Source of the DNA: Streptomyces sp. BHT-5-2
Lineage (GTDB): Bacteria > Actinomycetota > Actinomycetes > Streptomycetales > Streptomycetaceae
Direction: 5' to 3'
NCBI RefSeq assembly: GCF_019774615.1
Contig: NZ_CP081497.1
Span: forward strand, 248,001 to 312,000
DNA length: 64,000 bases
Shown here piece after piece: positions 51,872 through 60,613 of this stretch. The notes beneath the pieces were generated by a model. It did not search any database. It was given only the letters and a program-made list of their open reading frames with translations, and was not told where the DNA came from. A program made the translations under genes and the position numbers. Every line of letters begins with the position of its first letter. Position 1 is the first letter of the stretch.

Positions 51872-52975
51872 TCAGACGGCCCGGTGATACTGCTGCGGGA
51901 TGTGCACGGCGGCGCCGAGTTCGCGCGCGGCGTGCTGGGCGAAGCTCGGCGAGCGCAGCAGCTCGCGGCCGAGCAGCACCGCGTCGGCCTGGCCGCCCGC
52001 GACGATCTTCTCGGCCTGCCGGGCCTCGGTGATCAGCCCGACGGCGCCCACCGCGAGGCCGGCCTCCTTCTTGACGCGCTCGGCGAACGGCACCTGGTAG
52101 CCCGGCCCCACCGCGATCCGCGCGTTCGGGGCGTTGCCGCCGGTGGAGGTGTCCAGCAGGTCGACGCCGTGCTCCGCGAGGTCGCGGGCGAACCGAACGG
52201 TGTCGTCGGCGGTCCAGCCCTCGCGATCGTCGCCGTCGTCCTCGCTGAGCCAGTCGGTCGCCGAGATCCGGAAGAACACCGGCAGGTCCTCGGGCCACAC
52301 CGCGCGCACCGCGTCGACGATCTCCAGGGGCAGACGGGTCCGGTTCTCGTACGAGCCGCCGTAGGCGTCGGTGCGCCGGTTGCTGTACGGGGAGAGGAAC
52401 TGGTTGATCAGGTAGCCGTGCGCGCCGTGGATCTCGGCCACCTGGAAGCCGGCGTCCAGGGCCCGGCGCGCGGTCTCGGCGAACTGCCCGACCACCTCGG
52501 CGATCCGAGCCGTCGACAGCTCCTCCGGGGTGGTGGAGGCATCGTCGAAGGGCAGCGGGCTCGGGCCGACCGGCCGCCAGCCGAACGGCTCCTCGGGGCG
52601 CAGCGCGCGGCCGCGGTCCACCCAGGTCCGCTCGGAGGACGCCTTGCGGCCGGCGTGTGCGATCTGGATGCCGGGGACGCTGTTCTGGGCCTTGATCGCG
52701 TCGGTGATCCGGCGGAACGCCGCGGTCTGGGTGTCGTTCCACAGCCCCAGGTCGTAGGGGGTGATCCGGCCCTCGGGGGCGACCGCGGTCGCCTCGGTGA
52801 GGATCAGGCCGGTGCCGCCCGCGGCCCGCGCCGCCAGATGCTGGAAGTGCCAGTCCCCGGGGGTGCCCTCGGTCGGCCCCTCGGGGGCGGCGCTGTACTG
52901 GCACATCGGCGCCATCCACAGGCGGTTGGGAACGGTCAGCGACCGAAGGCGGAGGGGCTCGAAGAGTGCGCTCAC
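51872..52975 (-). CDS. Old Yellow Enzyme (YqjM-like) NADH:flavin oxidoreductase
   Basis: The 367-residue FMN enzyme of the OYE family shows PNRLWMAPMCQYSA (the Cys of the YqjM class that tunes FMN), IQIAHAGRKAS with the substrate-binding His, EIHGAHGYLINQFLSPYSNRRTDAYGG, and the C-terminal LGRELLRSP. It reduces activated alkenes with NAD(P)H. It is divergent from an arsR gene; operators in the 208-base gap suggest repression by that regulator. Confidence 0.92.
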   Translation of the reverse strand: MSALFEPLRLRSLTVPNRLWMAPMCQYSAAPEGPTEGTPGDWHFQHLAARAAGGTGLILTEATAVAPEGRITPYDLGLWNDTQTAAFRRITDAIKAQNSVPGIQIAHAGRKASSERTWVDRGRALRPEEPFGWRPVGPSPLPFDDASTTPEELSTARIAEVVGQFAETARRALDAGFQVAEIHGAHGYLINQFLSPYSNRRTDAYGGSYENRTRLPLEIVDAVRAVWPEDLPVFFRISATDWLSEDDGDDREGWTADDTVRFARDLAEHGVDLLDTSTGGNAPNARIAVGPGYQVPFAERVKKEAGLAVGAVGLITEARQAEKIVAGGQADAVLLGRELLRSPSFAQHAARELGAAVHIPQQYHRAV

Positions 52976-53032
52976 GGCAGGCTCCTGTACCTGGACGGGG
53001 ACGAAGGGCGGGACCGCGACGACCCCGCCCTT

Positions 53033-53083
53033 CTACGATAGGCATCGTAGTACGGCAGATGTCAAACTACGATGGTTCTCGTA
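53033..53083. promoter_or_regulatory. Two ArsR-type operator half-repeats between the OYE and arsR genes
   Basis: CTACGAT (53033-53039) and ATCGTAG (53044-53050) form a perfect inverted repeat with a 4-base centre. A second related site, CTACGATGGTTCTCGTA (53067-53083), follows 17 bases later. Both lie in the divergent promoter region, upstream of each gene. Confidence 0.6.
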
Positions 53084-53183
53084 CAATGGGTGCCTCGGGG
53101 GGCGCAGGAACCGCCGGGAATACCGCGCGCGAGTGCGCCGCCGGCCCGTCGCCGGTCAACAGATCCGCAGGTCAGGAGCAGTC

Positions 53184-53555
53184 ATGACGACCGAAACCCC
53201 AGTCGCCGGGGCCGCCTCGGGTGCCCGGTCGCTACCGCACCCCGACCGCGAGGACATCCGGCTCGCCCAGGTGCTGCACGCACTCGCCGACCCGATGCGG
53301 CTGCGGATCGTCTGTGCCCTGGCCGCCGCCGACGGCGAGCTGAACTGCGCGGACATCGAACTCCCGGTCAGCAAGTCGACCTGTACGCACCACTTCCGGG
53401 TGCTCCGCGAGCACGGCGTGATCCAGCAGTTCTACCGCGGCACCGCCAAGATGAACGGCCTGCGCCGGGCCGACCTCGACGGGCTGTTCCCCGGTCTGAT
53501 CGACGGCGTCCTCCGCGCGGCCGATCTCCAGGAGCGTCGCCTCGGCGAACGGTGA
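53184..53555 (+). CDS. ArsR-family repressor
   Basis: The 123-residue protein has the ArsR winged helix: QVLHALADPMRLRIVCALAAADGELNCADIELPVSKSTCTHHFRVLREHGVI spans residues about 29-80. The Cys pair that binds arsenite in classical ArsR (ELCVC) is not present, but two Cys lie in or near the recognition region (ELNCAD, KSTCTHH) and could sense oxidants or electrophiles. It is divergent from the OYE gene with shared operators, suggesting sensing of reactive alkenes or quinones. AGGAG precedes the ATG. Confidence 0.88.
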   Translation: MTTETPVAGAASGARSLPHPDREDIRLAQVLHALADPMRLRIVCALAAADGELNCADIELPVSKSTCTHHFRVLREHGVIQQFYRGTAKMNGLRRADLDGLFPGLIDGVLRAADLQERRLGER

Positions 53556-53556
53556 A

Positions 53557-53586
53557 CGGGCCCGCACCGGCGACGGCACGGGCCCG
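53557..53586. terminator. Probable bidirectional terminator
   Basis: CGGGCCCG (53557-53564) pairs with CGGGCCCG (53579-53586), with further CCG/CGG pairing inside and a GCGA loop. It is placed between convergent arsR and ferredoxin reductase genes. Confidence 0.45.
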
Positions 53587-53600
53587 GCGGACGCCGTCGC

Positions 53601-54974
53601 TCAGCGACCCACCATCGCCGACCGCGCCGCGTGCAGCAGCCCCTCCCAGTCGGCCAGCTTGACCGTGCCGCGGCCCAGGCTGCGGCCCCGTTCCGCCTCG
53701 GCCGCCTCGATGGCCAGCCAGCCCCGCCAGGGCACCGGCCGCGCCCCGGCCCGCTCCAGCGCCGCCACCGGATCCACCGCCACCGGCCGCTGGGCCAACT
53801 CCGCCGCGTCCGCCAGCAGGGACGTCGCGGTCTCCTTGGCGCACGGCCGGTTGGTGCCGATCACGCCGGTGGGGCCACGCTTGATCCACCCCGCCACATA
53901 GACGCCCGGGTCCGGCTTCCCGTCCCGCAGGACCCGCCCGTCCGCGTGCGGCACCGTCCCGGTCGCCTCGTCGAACGGCAGCCCCGGCTGCGGAAGCCCC
54001 CGATAGCCCACCGACCGCAGCACCAACTGCCCCTCGATCTCCTCGTGTTCACCCGTCCCCGCGACCCCGCCGCGCCCGTCGGGTACGGTCCGCTCGAACC
54101 GCACCGCCCGCACCCCGTCCGCCGGATCGCCGAGGATCTCCACCGGCCGCAGGAAGAACCGCAGATGGATCCGGCGCGGCCGACCCAGCCCCGACGCCAT
54201 GGCCACCGGCCGCTCGGCCCAGTCGTGCAGCACCTCGATGTTCCGCCGCACCGGGGCGGGCAGCGCGCTCGGGTCGCGGTAGGCCGGGTCCAGGGCCAGT
54301 TCCTCCGGCCGGACCAGCACCCGCGTACCGGGCAGCGCGCCCAGCTCCCGCAGCTCCTTGGTGGTGAACTTGGCGTGCGAGGGGCCCCGCCGCCCCACCA
54401 TCCACACGTCCTCGACCCGGCTGTCGGCCAGCGCCCCCAGCGCCCCCTGCGGCATGTCGGTCGCGGCCAGCTCGGCGGCTCCCCGGGACAGCATCCTGGC
54501 CACGTCCACCGCGACGTTGCCCACCCCGACCACCACCGCCGAACGCGCCGTCAGCGCGAAGCCGTCGGCCGCCGCGTCCGGGTGCGCGCTGTACCAGGCG
54601 ACGAAGTCGGTGGCCGGATGGCTGCCGGGCAGCTCCTCGCCGGGGATGTCCAGCCGTCGGTCGGTGGCGGCGCCCACGCAGAACACCACCGCGTGGAACA
54701 TCTTCCGCAACTCCGCCAGGCCCACGCCCGCATCGCCCACCTCGACGTTCCCCAGGAAGTGCACCCGGGGGTGCTCCAGCACCGTCCGCAGGTTGTTCTG
54801 CAGCGACTTGATCTTCTCGTGGTCCGGTGCCACGCCGTACCGCACCAGCCCGTAGGGGCATGGCAGCCGGTCCAGGACGTGGACCTCGATGTCCGGGACG
54901 GAATCCTGTCCGACCAGGGTCTGAGCGGTGTAGACACCGCTCGGTCCGGAACCGATCACAGCGACACGAAGCAC
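53601..54974 (-). CDS. FprA-like NADPH-ferredoxin reductase
   Basis: The 457-residue flavoprotein has the adrenodoxin reductase/FprA layout: FAD motif VAVIGSGPSGVYTAQ (residues 4-18), LPCPYGLVRYGVAPDHEKIK diagnostic of the family, NADP motif VVVGVGNVAVDVARML, and the C-terminal WIKRGPTGVIGTNRPCAKET. It would pass NADPH electrons to ferredoxins, including those serving P450s. The GTG at 54974 opens directly before the FAD strand. It is physically distant from both P450 genes. Confidence 0.92.
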   Translation of the reverse strand: MLRVAVIGSGPSGVYTAQTLVGQDSVPDIEVHVLDRLPCPYGLVRYGVAPDHEKIKSLQNNLRTVLEHPRVHFLGNVEVGDAGVGLAELRKMFHAVVFCVGAATDRRLDIPGEELPGSHPATDFVAWYSAHPDAAADGFALTARSAVVVGVGNVAVDVARMLSRGAAELAATDMPQGALGALADSRVEDVWMVGRRGPSHAKFTTKELRELGALPGTRVLVRPEELALDPAYRDPSALPAPVRRNIEVLHDWAERPVAMASGLGRPRRIHLRFFLRPVEILGDPADGVRAVRFERTVPDGRGGVAGTGEHEEIEGQLVLRSVGYRGLPQPGLPFDEATGTVPHADGRVLRDGKPDPGVYVAGWIKRGPTGVIGTNRPCAKETATSLLADAAELAQRPVAVDPVAALERAGARPVPWRGWLAIEAAEAERGRSLGRGTVKLADWEGLLHAARSAMVGR

Positions 54975-55112
54975 GGGTGGCCCCTTCCGCGGAGTAACCC
55001 CAGGATCGCACCGGTGGCCGTGCGGCGGGAGAGCTGCGCTATCGGGGTTGCTCCCGGTCCGATGAGCGTGCCGCGCCCCTTGGCCGGGTGAGCTGGAGGC
55101 TAGGTTTTGTTT

Positions 55113-56042
55113 GTGTCGGAAAGTGAGTTTTATACCGATAACCCCCGATATAAAGCGCAAGGTGGGGCTCTGGCGTGGCCCGACTGGGAGCTTCAGGCGC
55201 ATGGCTCGGCCGCGCCCGAACTGGGCCCCTGGTTCAGTGCCCGGCTGTCCTTCCCCCACGGCGCCCGGATCGACGTCCTGGTCACGGTGAACGGCGACCG
55301 CCTCACCGTCGAGGACGTCCGCGCCGACCCGCCCCTGACACTCGACGACCTGGCCTCCCTCGCCCACTGGATCGAGGGCCCGCTCGACGACGCCTGCCGG
55401 GCCGCCACCGGGCGCCCCCCGAAGTCCGCGGCCGGCGCCGTGGCGGCCCCCGATCCGGCGCCCCGCCCGGCCCCCGCCGCACCGGAAAGGCGCGAGGGCG
55501 CGGTCCGGCCCCGGCGGACCCGCGCGGGCACCGACGCCCCGGCGGACGACGTCGTGCACGGCGAGGGCGCCCTCTGCGGCGCGGACGCCGCTCCGACGGC
55601 CGCCACCGCCCCGGCAAGCACGGCATCCGACGACGGGACACCCGCACCGGCGCCCGGCGCCGCACCGGACGAGGCCCCCGGCCCGGCGCCCACCACCGCG
55701 ACCGAGGCGGCTCCCGACCCGGCGCGAACCGCCGCACCCGCCGGGGACGACGACCCGGAACCGGACACCGGCCCGCCCCCCGCGGCGGGCGCCGCCTCGG
55801 GCGACGGGGCGGGGGTCGCCGCCCGGCCGCCCGACGAGCCGCGCTCGGCCGTCCTCGTCCGCTCCCGGGCCGGCGAACGCCGCAAGATCGCCGCGGCGGC
55901 CTACCGGGCCGCCCAGCAAGAGGGCCGCGACCCGATCCAGGCCGTCATGAACGCCACCGGCCGCAACCGCCGACGCGCCCTGCGCCTGATCGCCGGCGCC
56001 CGCGACGCCGGCCTGCTGACGCCACGTCATAACAAGCGGTAG
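55113..56042 (+). CDS. Actinobacterial protein with disordered Ala/Pro linker, unknown function
   Basis: The protein has about 309 residues. The conserved-looking N-terminal part (to about 85) includes LAWPDWELQAHGSAAPELGP and a beta-rich stretch. The middle 150 residues are Ala/Pro/Asp low-complexity. The C-terminal 60 residues (RRKIAAAAYRAAQQEGRDPI and following helices) look like a helical, possibly HTH-type, module. GTG 55113 is preferred to TTG 55107; neither has a strong ribosome binding site. It lies divergent from the reductase. The family resembles DUF6214-type streptomycete proteins but I am not sure. Confidence 0.65.
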   Translation: MSESEFYTDNPRYKAQGGALAWPDWELQAHGSAAPELGPWFSARLSFPHGARIDVLVTVNGDRLTVEDVRADPPLTLDDLASLAHWIEGPLDDACRAATGRPPKSAAGAVAAPDPAPRPAPAAPERREGAVRPRRTRAGTDAPADDVVHGEGALCGADAAPTAATAPASTASDDGTPAPAPGAAPDEAPGPAPTTATEAAPDPARTAAPAGDDDPEPDTGPPPAAGAASGDGAGVAARPPDEPRSAVLVRSRAGERRKIAAAAYRAAQQEGRDPIQAVMNATGRNRRRALRLIAGARDAGLLTPRHNKR

Positions 56043-56217
56043 ACACCGCAATGCGCACAACCGCCCACGAACTCGCGTCGGCCACAGGGGAGTTCATGCC
56101 ACCGGCAGCCGCCACGAACGAACTGCGCACGGTGCCCGTGGTGCTCCCGCGGTCCGCGGTGGTCACGCGATGCGCGGCGCCCGCGGGTCCGCTACGGTCC
56201 CAAGGGCGCCGTCCCCG

Positions 56218-56865
56218 TCACGCGTCGGGGCCTCCGCGCGTCGTCGCGCCCTCGGGGGGCCGTTCGCCCGGCGGGGCGCCCATCTCCCAGGCCAGCCCGT
56301 ACCGTTGGAAGAGTTCGGCGCGCAGCCGGACCCGCGGCATCTGGGCGCCCGGGAGCAGCATCGGCACCACCGAGCCCATCAGCAGCGCGCGGAGCATCGG
56401 ATAGTCCGTGTCGGGGTCGGCCGACCCGTAGGCCGTCACCGTCTCGCGCAGCAACTGGGCCAGCCGCTGCTGCTCCGGGCACTGGATGAATCCCGGGGAC
56501 GTCAGGATTCCGGCCATGTGGGTGCGCATCAGCAGCGGTTCGTCGTGGGCCAGCCCCAGGATCGCGTCGATCGCGCGGGCCAGCAGCGCCCGTCCGGCGT
56601 CCGGACCGGTCGGCCGGGGCTCGCGCTCCAGGGCGGCCTGGAGCGTACGGTGCATCAGCCGGTGCACCGCCGACTGGAGAAGCTGGTGCTTGCCGGGGAA
56701 GTAGTACGAGATCAGCCCACGGGCCGCCCCCGCGCGCCGGGCGATGTCGCCGAGCGTCGTGGCGTCGTATCCGCGTTCGCTCACCAGCTCGACCGTCGCC
56801 TGCAAGAGCCGCTCGCGGGAGCGCCGCCGCAATTCTTCGTTGACCGATGCGCTGCGGGGGGACAT
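56218..56865 (-). CDS. TetR-family regulator
   Basis: The 215-residue protein has an N-terminal TetR helix-turn-helix (about residues 17-62: RLLQATVELVSERGYDATTLGDIARRAGAARGLISYYF). The C-terminal domain is helical; the LMGSVVPMLLPGAQMP segment is hydrophobic. A short inverted repeat TGGCT-gag-AGCCA (56886-56898) lies just upstream and could be its operator. The intact gene directly abuts the decayed IS30 element, so its former target gene may have been lost. Confidence 0.85.
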   Translation of the reverse strand: MSPRSASVNEELRRRSRERLLQATVELVSERGYDATTLGDIARRAGAARGLISYYFPGKHQLLQSAVHRLMHRTLQAALEREPRPTGPDAGRALLARAIDAILGLAHDEPLLMRTHMAGILTSPGFIQCPEQQRLAQLLRETVTAYGSADPDTDYPMLRALLMGSVVPMLLPGAQMPRVRLRAELFQRYGLAWEMGAPPGERPPEGATTRGGPDA

Positions 56866-56929
56866 GCTGTAACTCCTGCGTTGACTGGCTGAGAGCCAAT
56901 ATACTCAGTGCAGGTTCCGGGGACCCGCT

Positions 56930-57807
56930 CGTGAGGGCGGTGAATCCGGCCAGGCTGCCTGATTCGGGCGATGCGGGGGATCGCCCGAATCAGGCTCGTG
57001 CCACCTGGGACCGGGCCCGGCGCCCCAGACCGTGCCTGTCGGCCACCAACCAGCCCCTGCGGGACTGCGTGGTCGGGAAGCTCACGGAGGACTGGTCGCC
57101 CGAGCAGATATCCGGCCTCCTGGCCAGGACGCACACCGCCGGGTCGGGGATGCGGATCAGCCACGAGACGGTCTACCAGTCCCTGTTCATCCGGACCCGC
57201 GGAGTGCTGGCCAAGGCCCTGCAGAAGCACCTCCGCTCGGGCCGGCCGAAACGGCGACATCCACAACACCGTTACCGGACAGCGGTGTTCACAGATCAAG
57301 GACGCAGTGTCCATCGGCGAGCGCCCCACCGAAGCCGACGACCGCGCGGTTCCTGGCCACCGGGAGGGCGACCTGCTACTGGGCCGTGGCCTGACCCAGA
57401 TCGCCACGGTCGTCGAACGTTCCACCCGCTTCAGCGTGCTCGTTCAGCTCGACGGGCGGGGCGTGGCCACCGTCACCGCCGGGCTGTCGGCCAAGATGCT
57501 CAAGCTGCCCGCCCAGCTCAGGAACCTTGACCCGGGACCGCGGGATGGAGCCGGCCGGGCACAAGGACGTCACCGCGGCCACCGGCCTGGACGGGTACTT
57601 CGCCGACCCGAGCAGCCCGTGGCAGCGCGGCACGAACGAGAACACCGACCGCCTGCCGCGTCAGCACCTCCCAAGAAAACGGCCATGGGAGACCTGACCC
57701 AGCACGACCTCGACAACATCGCGCTGAAGCTGAAGCTGAACACACGACCACGGAAGACCCTCGGCTTCGGGACGCCGGCAGATCGGCCGGAGGCTCTGCT
57801 GCACTGA
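56930..57807 (+). pseudogene. IS30-family transposase remnant with multiple frameshifts
   Basis: Three frames in succession read as one IS30 transposase. The first is the N-terminal section with VVGKLTEDWSPEQISGLLAR and RISHETVYQSLF (about 57070-57200). A shifted frame then gives HREGDLLLGRG...ATVVERSTRFSVLVQLDG (57355-57460). Another gives DGYFADPSSPWQRGTNENT (about 57590-57650), and finally LNTRPRKTLGFGTPAD (57735-57785). The DDE order is recognisable, but the frameshifts and the missing middle make it inactive. No clear terminal repeats were identified. Confidence 0.75.
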
Positions 57808-57880
57808 CCGGTCGAGCGCACCTTTTCTTTTTTCGTGAAGAAGCCTGCACCCGGGGGAGTTGTGGGTGGGCAGGGAGGGA

Positions 57881-58612
57881 TCAGGCCAGCGCTCGTTGCT
57901 GCTCGGGGAGTTCGGGTTCGTCGAGGTGCCAGTGGAGGTCGCGGACGTCCGGCTCCAGGGAGAGCCGGGCGATGACCTGCTCCAGGGCCTGGGCGGGGGT
58001 GCCGGAGACGGTGACCGCGGCACGGATGCCGGTGGTGTCCTCGGCGTCCCGGCGGGCCCGCAGGCTGACGGGTGTCAGCCCGGATGCGGTGAGCGCCTGG
58101 AGCAGGAGGGCGCGGATGTGCGTCTCCGCGCGGCGCTCGCAGACCACGTGCACGGTGGCGTGCACCGCCGCGTCGGGGTCGGAGCCGGCGGCCGGGGCCC
58201 GGTCCAGCAGTCGCCCGGCCGGGCGCAGCACGAGGTGGACGGCGAGCACGGCGAGGGTGCCGAGGACGGCGAGTTCGAGCCGTCCGGAGGCGGCCAGGAC
58301 GCCGGCGGCCGCGGAGCACCACAGGGTGGCGGCGGTGTTCAGACCGCGCACCCCCGCTCCGTCCCGGAGGATCACCCCGCCGCCGAGGAAGCCGATGCCG
58401 GAGACGACGTAGGAGGCGACCCGGGTGGGGCTGCCGGAGTCCCCGACGGCCGTGCTGTAGAGGACGAAGAGGGTGGCGCCGGTGGCGACGAGGGCGTTGG
58501 TGCGCAGCCCGGCCATCCGGGCGCGCCACTGGCGCTCGACACCGATGAGCGCTCCGCAGGCCACGCCGGTGGCGAGCCGGACGAGGAAGTCGACGATGGT
58601 CAGGGTGTGCAT
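57881..58612 (-). CDS. MgtC/SapB-family membrane protein
   Basis: The 243-residue protein has four membrane helices in its first 150 residues, with the family signatures GVACGALIGVERQW, GLRTNALVATGATLFVL, RVASYVVSGIGFLGGGVILRDG and GLNTAATLWCSAAAGVL. It has a soluble C-terminal ACT-like domain (about 150-235). The family is linked to survival in low magnesium and to membrane potential. The upstream leader contains a probable M-box magnesium riboswitch and a small leader ORF, so expression should rise when Mg2+ is scarce. Confidence 0.92.
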   Translation of the reverse strand: MHTLTIVDFLVRLATGVACGALIGVERQWRARMAGLRTNALVATGATLFVLYSTAVGDSGSPTRVASYVVSGIGFLGGGVILRDGAGVRGLNTAATLWCSAAAGVLAASGRLELAVLGTLAVLAVHLVLRPAGRLLDRAPAAGSDPDAAVHATVHVVCERRAETHIRALLLQALTASGLTPVSLRARRDAEDTTGIRAAVTVSGTPAQALEQVIARLSLEPDVRDLHWHLDEPELPEQQRALA

Positions 58613-58909
58613 GGGAGCACCTCCTCGGGGACGGGGGAGGGGTGGGCTGACGGTGCGGACGGACGGCCGGTGGACCAGGGCGACTTGGGCGGGCTGGATG
58701 ACGACCGGGACCGTGGCGAGGAAGAGGTGCGTCCGCAGGGCGGTCGGAGCGCGGTGCCGTTCACGGTGGCCTCCCGGCGCCCCTGGCGGGGTGGTGTCGG
58801 AGGCGCGCGGCAGCCGGCCGCCCCGCGCGGGTGCGCAGCACGGCGGCCCGTGACGGCGGTCGGCCGTACGGGGGCGTGCCGCGGCGGGGAGGCCGCGCGG
58901 GGAGGACGG

Positions 58910-58981
58910 TTACCGCGTGCCGGAAGGGTGCGAGGGCAGGCGGTGGTGGGGCCGATGATGGCCCGGACTACTGCAATCCAT
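58910..58981 (-). CDS. Possible leader peptide ORF in the mgtC 5' region
   Basis: A 23-codon frame (MDCSSPGHHRPHHRLPSHPS then GTR, stop TAA) starts at ATG 58981, eight bases after a near-perfect ribosome binding site GGAAGGAGG. It is rich in Pro and His, and lies between the riboswitch and mgtC, 297 bases before the mgtC start. Proline-rich leader ORFs act with Mg2+ sensing in the enterobacterial mgtA and mgtC leaders; a comparable role here is inference. It may also be a chance ORF. Confidence 0.4.
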   Translation of the reverse strand: MDCSSPGHHRPHHRLPSHPSGTR

Positions 58982-59044
58982 GTCTCCCGCCTCCTTCCGT
59001 CCGGGGTGTGCCCGGGGCGCCGTCGTCGATCCGGCAAGGAGCGG

Positions 59045-59064
59045 ACCGGTCGCCGTCGACCGGT
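59045..59064 (-). promoter_or_regulatory. Hairpin next to the riboswitch (possible expression platform)
   Basis: ACCGGTCG (59045-59052) and CGACCGGT (59057-59064) form a perfect 8-bp stem with a 4-base loop, directly downstream of the M-box aptamer on the minus strand. Confidence 0.4.
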
Positions 59065-59073
59065 TCACCCCCA

Positions 59074-59230
59074 TTCGTCAGAGCTTTGGCACGTCACGGC
59101 GTGGCCCCTGCGCGGGGCAGCCACCCGGGGTCACCCCTTGTGCCGGGGAGACCTGTCCTGATCCGGAGCGTCTCTCGACGGGCGGGATCAGTGGCCTGTG
59201 TCCGTGGCGAAGCCTCACCGAACGAGGTGA
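59074..59230 (-). ncRNA. Probable M-box (ykoK) magnesium riboswitch
   Basis: On the minus strand this leader contains hallmarks of the M-box aptamer in the right order: GGTGAGGCT (59219-59211) near the 5' end, GAGAGACG (59176-59169), a C/G-rich central stem, and the closing GCTCTGACGAA (59084-59074). Its position upstream of mgtC/sapB fits a Mg2+ sensor. The assignment rests on remembered consensus and has not been folded or scored. Confidence 0.6.
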
Positions 59231-59387
59231 CTGCCGCGTCAAACGTCTAGGAGTGTAGCCCCCGCCGGGACGATCACTTGCGTGGGTGTGCAAGTTCTTG
59301 ACGGAATCCTGCTCGCCGGGCGGATCCGTCCCACCGGTCCGGTGATCGCGCTGGACACCGTGCCGGCCCCGGGTGAGCATGAGGCGC

Positions 59388-60167
59388 ATGTCCCACGACC
59401 CCGAGCCCGGCAAGGCGGGCGACGCCGGTACCGACGCCGAGCGCCTGGACCGCATCGAGGCGCTGCTGGCCCCCGCCATGGCGGGGGTGGAGGAGGCCGG
59501 GCGGCGGCTGCGGCCGGCCTGGCGGCGGGTGACCCGCGGTGAGCCCCGCTGGCCCTCGACCCTCGCGGTGCTGGTGGCGGCGGCCCTGCAGGGCCTGCTG
59601 CCGGGGCGGCTGACGATCCGTCCGGAGTGGCTGCTGCCGGTGCTGGAGACCGCGCTGCTGCTGGTGCTGGTGGTCGCCGATCCGTTCCGCATCGAGCGGG
59701 TCTCCCGGCTCTACCGGTGGGCGGGGCTGGCGCTGATCGCGATGATCAGCGCGGCGAACGGCTGGTCCGCGGTGCATCTGGTGATCGGCCTGGTGCATGG
59801 CACGGAGGGCGAGGAGGCCGGGCCACTGCTGGCGACCGGCGGCGGCATCTGGGCGACCAACGTCATCGTCTTCGCGCTGTGGTACTGGGAGTGGGACCGC
59901 GGTGGTCCGGTCGCCCGGGTCCACGCCGTGCACCGCTACCCGGACTTCCTCTTCCCGCAGATGGCGACGCCGGAGCTGGCCCCGGAGCACTGGGAGCCGC
60001 AGTTCGTCGACTACCTGTACCTGTCGTTCACCAACGCCACCGCCTTCAGTCCCACCGACGTGATGCCGCTGACCCGTTGGGCGAAGCTGCTGATGCTGTT
60101 GCAGTCGGCGGTCTCGCTGCTGACGGTCGTTCTGGTGGTGGCCCGTGCGGTCAACATCCTCAAGTAG
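59388..60167 (+). CDS. Channel-like integral membrane protein (DUF1345-type)
   Basis: The product is 259 residues from ATG 59388; an in-frame GTG at 59373 would add five. A charged helical N-terminus (residues 1-50) is followed by five hydrophobic segments. The last pair brackets YLYLSFTNATAFSPTDVMPLT, similar to the pore-loop-like region of DUF1345 and two-helix ion channel proteins. HAVHRYPDFLFPQMATPELAP lies just before. It is divergent from the mgtC leader. The role is unknown; an ion channel or transport function is only suggested by the segment. Confidence 0.7.
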   Translation: MSHDPEPGKAGDAGTDAERLDRIEALLAPAMAGVEEAGRRLRPAWRRVTRGEPRWPSTLAVLVAAALQGLLPGRLTIRPEWLLPVLETALLLVLVVADPFRIERVSRLYRWAGLALIAMISAANGWSAVHLVIGLVHGTEGEEAGPLLATGGGIWATNVIVFALWYWEWDRGGPVARVHAVHRYPDFLFPQMATPELAPEHWEPQFVDYLYLSFTNATAFSPTDVMPLTRWAKLLMLLQSAVSLLTVVLVVARAVNILK

Positions 60168-60613
60168 CCCGCGCCAGGCAACTTACGGGCATTCAGAGGC
60201 GTCAAAAACGGTGTGGGGACGGCGTGATGAGGGTATGACAGCCTCATGACGGGTCGATGAGACGGCCGTGAGAATCCGATGAATAGTTGCTCGGTTGCGC
60301 AATATTTGATCAAGGCTTGACCGGATACCCCGTAACCGTTCGACCGCAAGGATCTGACCTGCGGTTTTGAGCGTTTCGGAGGCGGTGCCGAAAACAATCC
60401 CCGGCGGCGGTCAATTCTTTCCCATGACATGGTCAGGTGCCGGAGCCGGATTCCCCGTGCAGCCTGCCCAAGCGGCCGGCTCCCGCTTTCACAACACGTT
60501 CGATTGGGGGAACGGGGAACCCGAGCTGCGAACCGGTGCCCGGGCGGCGGCATCTCTAGTGGCGAACGTCCGAGGGTTTCCACCCACCGGCACCGAACAA
60601 CAGAGGCATATCG
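60168..60613 (+). promoter_or_regulatory. Upstream region of the Pls-type NRPS gene
   Basis: No gene is evident in these 446 bases. The stretch 60230-60380 is A+T-richer than its surroundings. TCAAGGCTTGA (60317-60327) is a small palindrome. These features fit a promoter region for the NRPS gene. Confidence 0.35.

Noticed and set aside
53601..56060. Extension of the ferredoxin reductase frame to more than 800 codons
   Set aside because: The reductase starts at GTG 54974 right before its FAD motif; the upstream extension is antisense to the gene at 55113.
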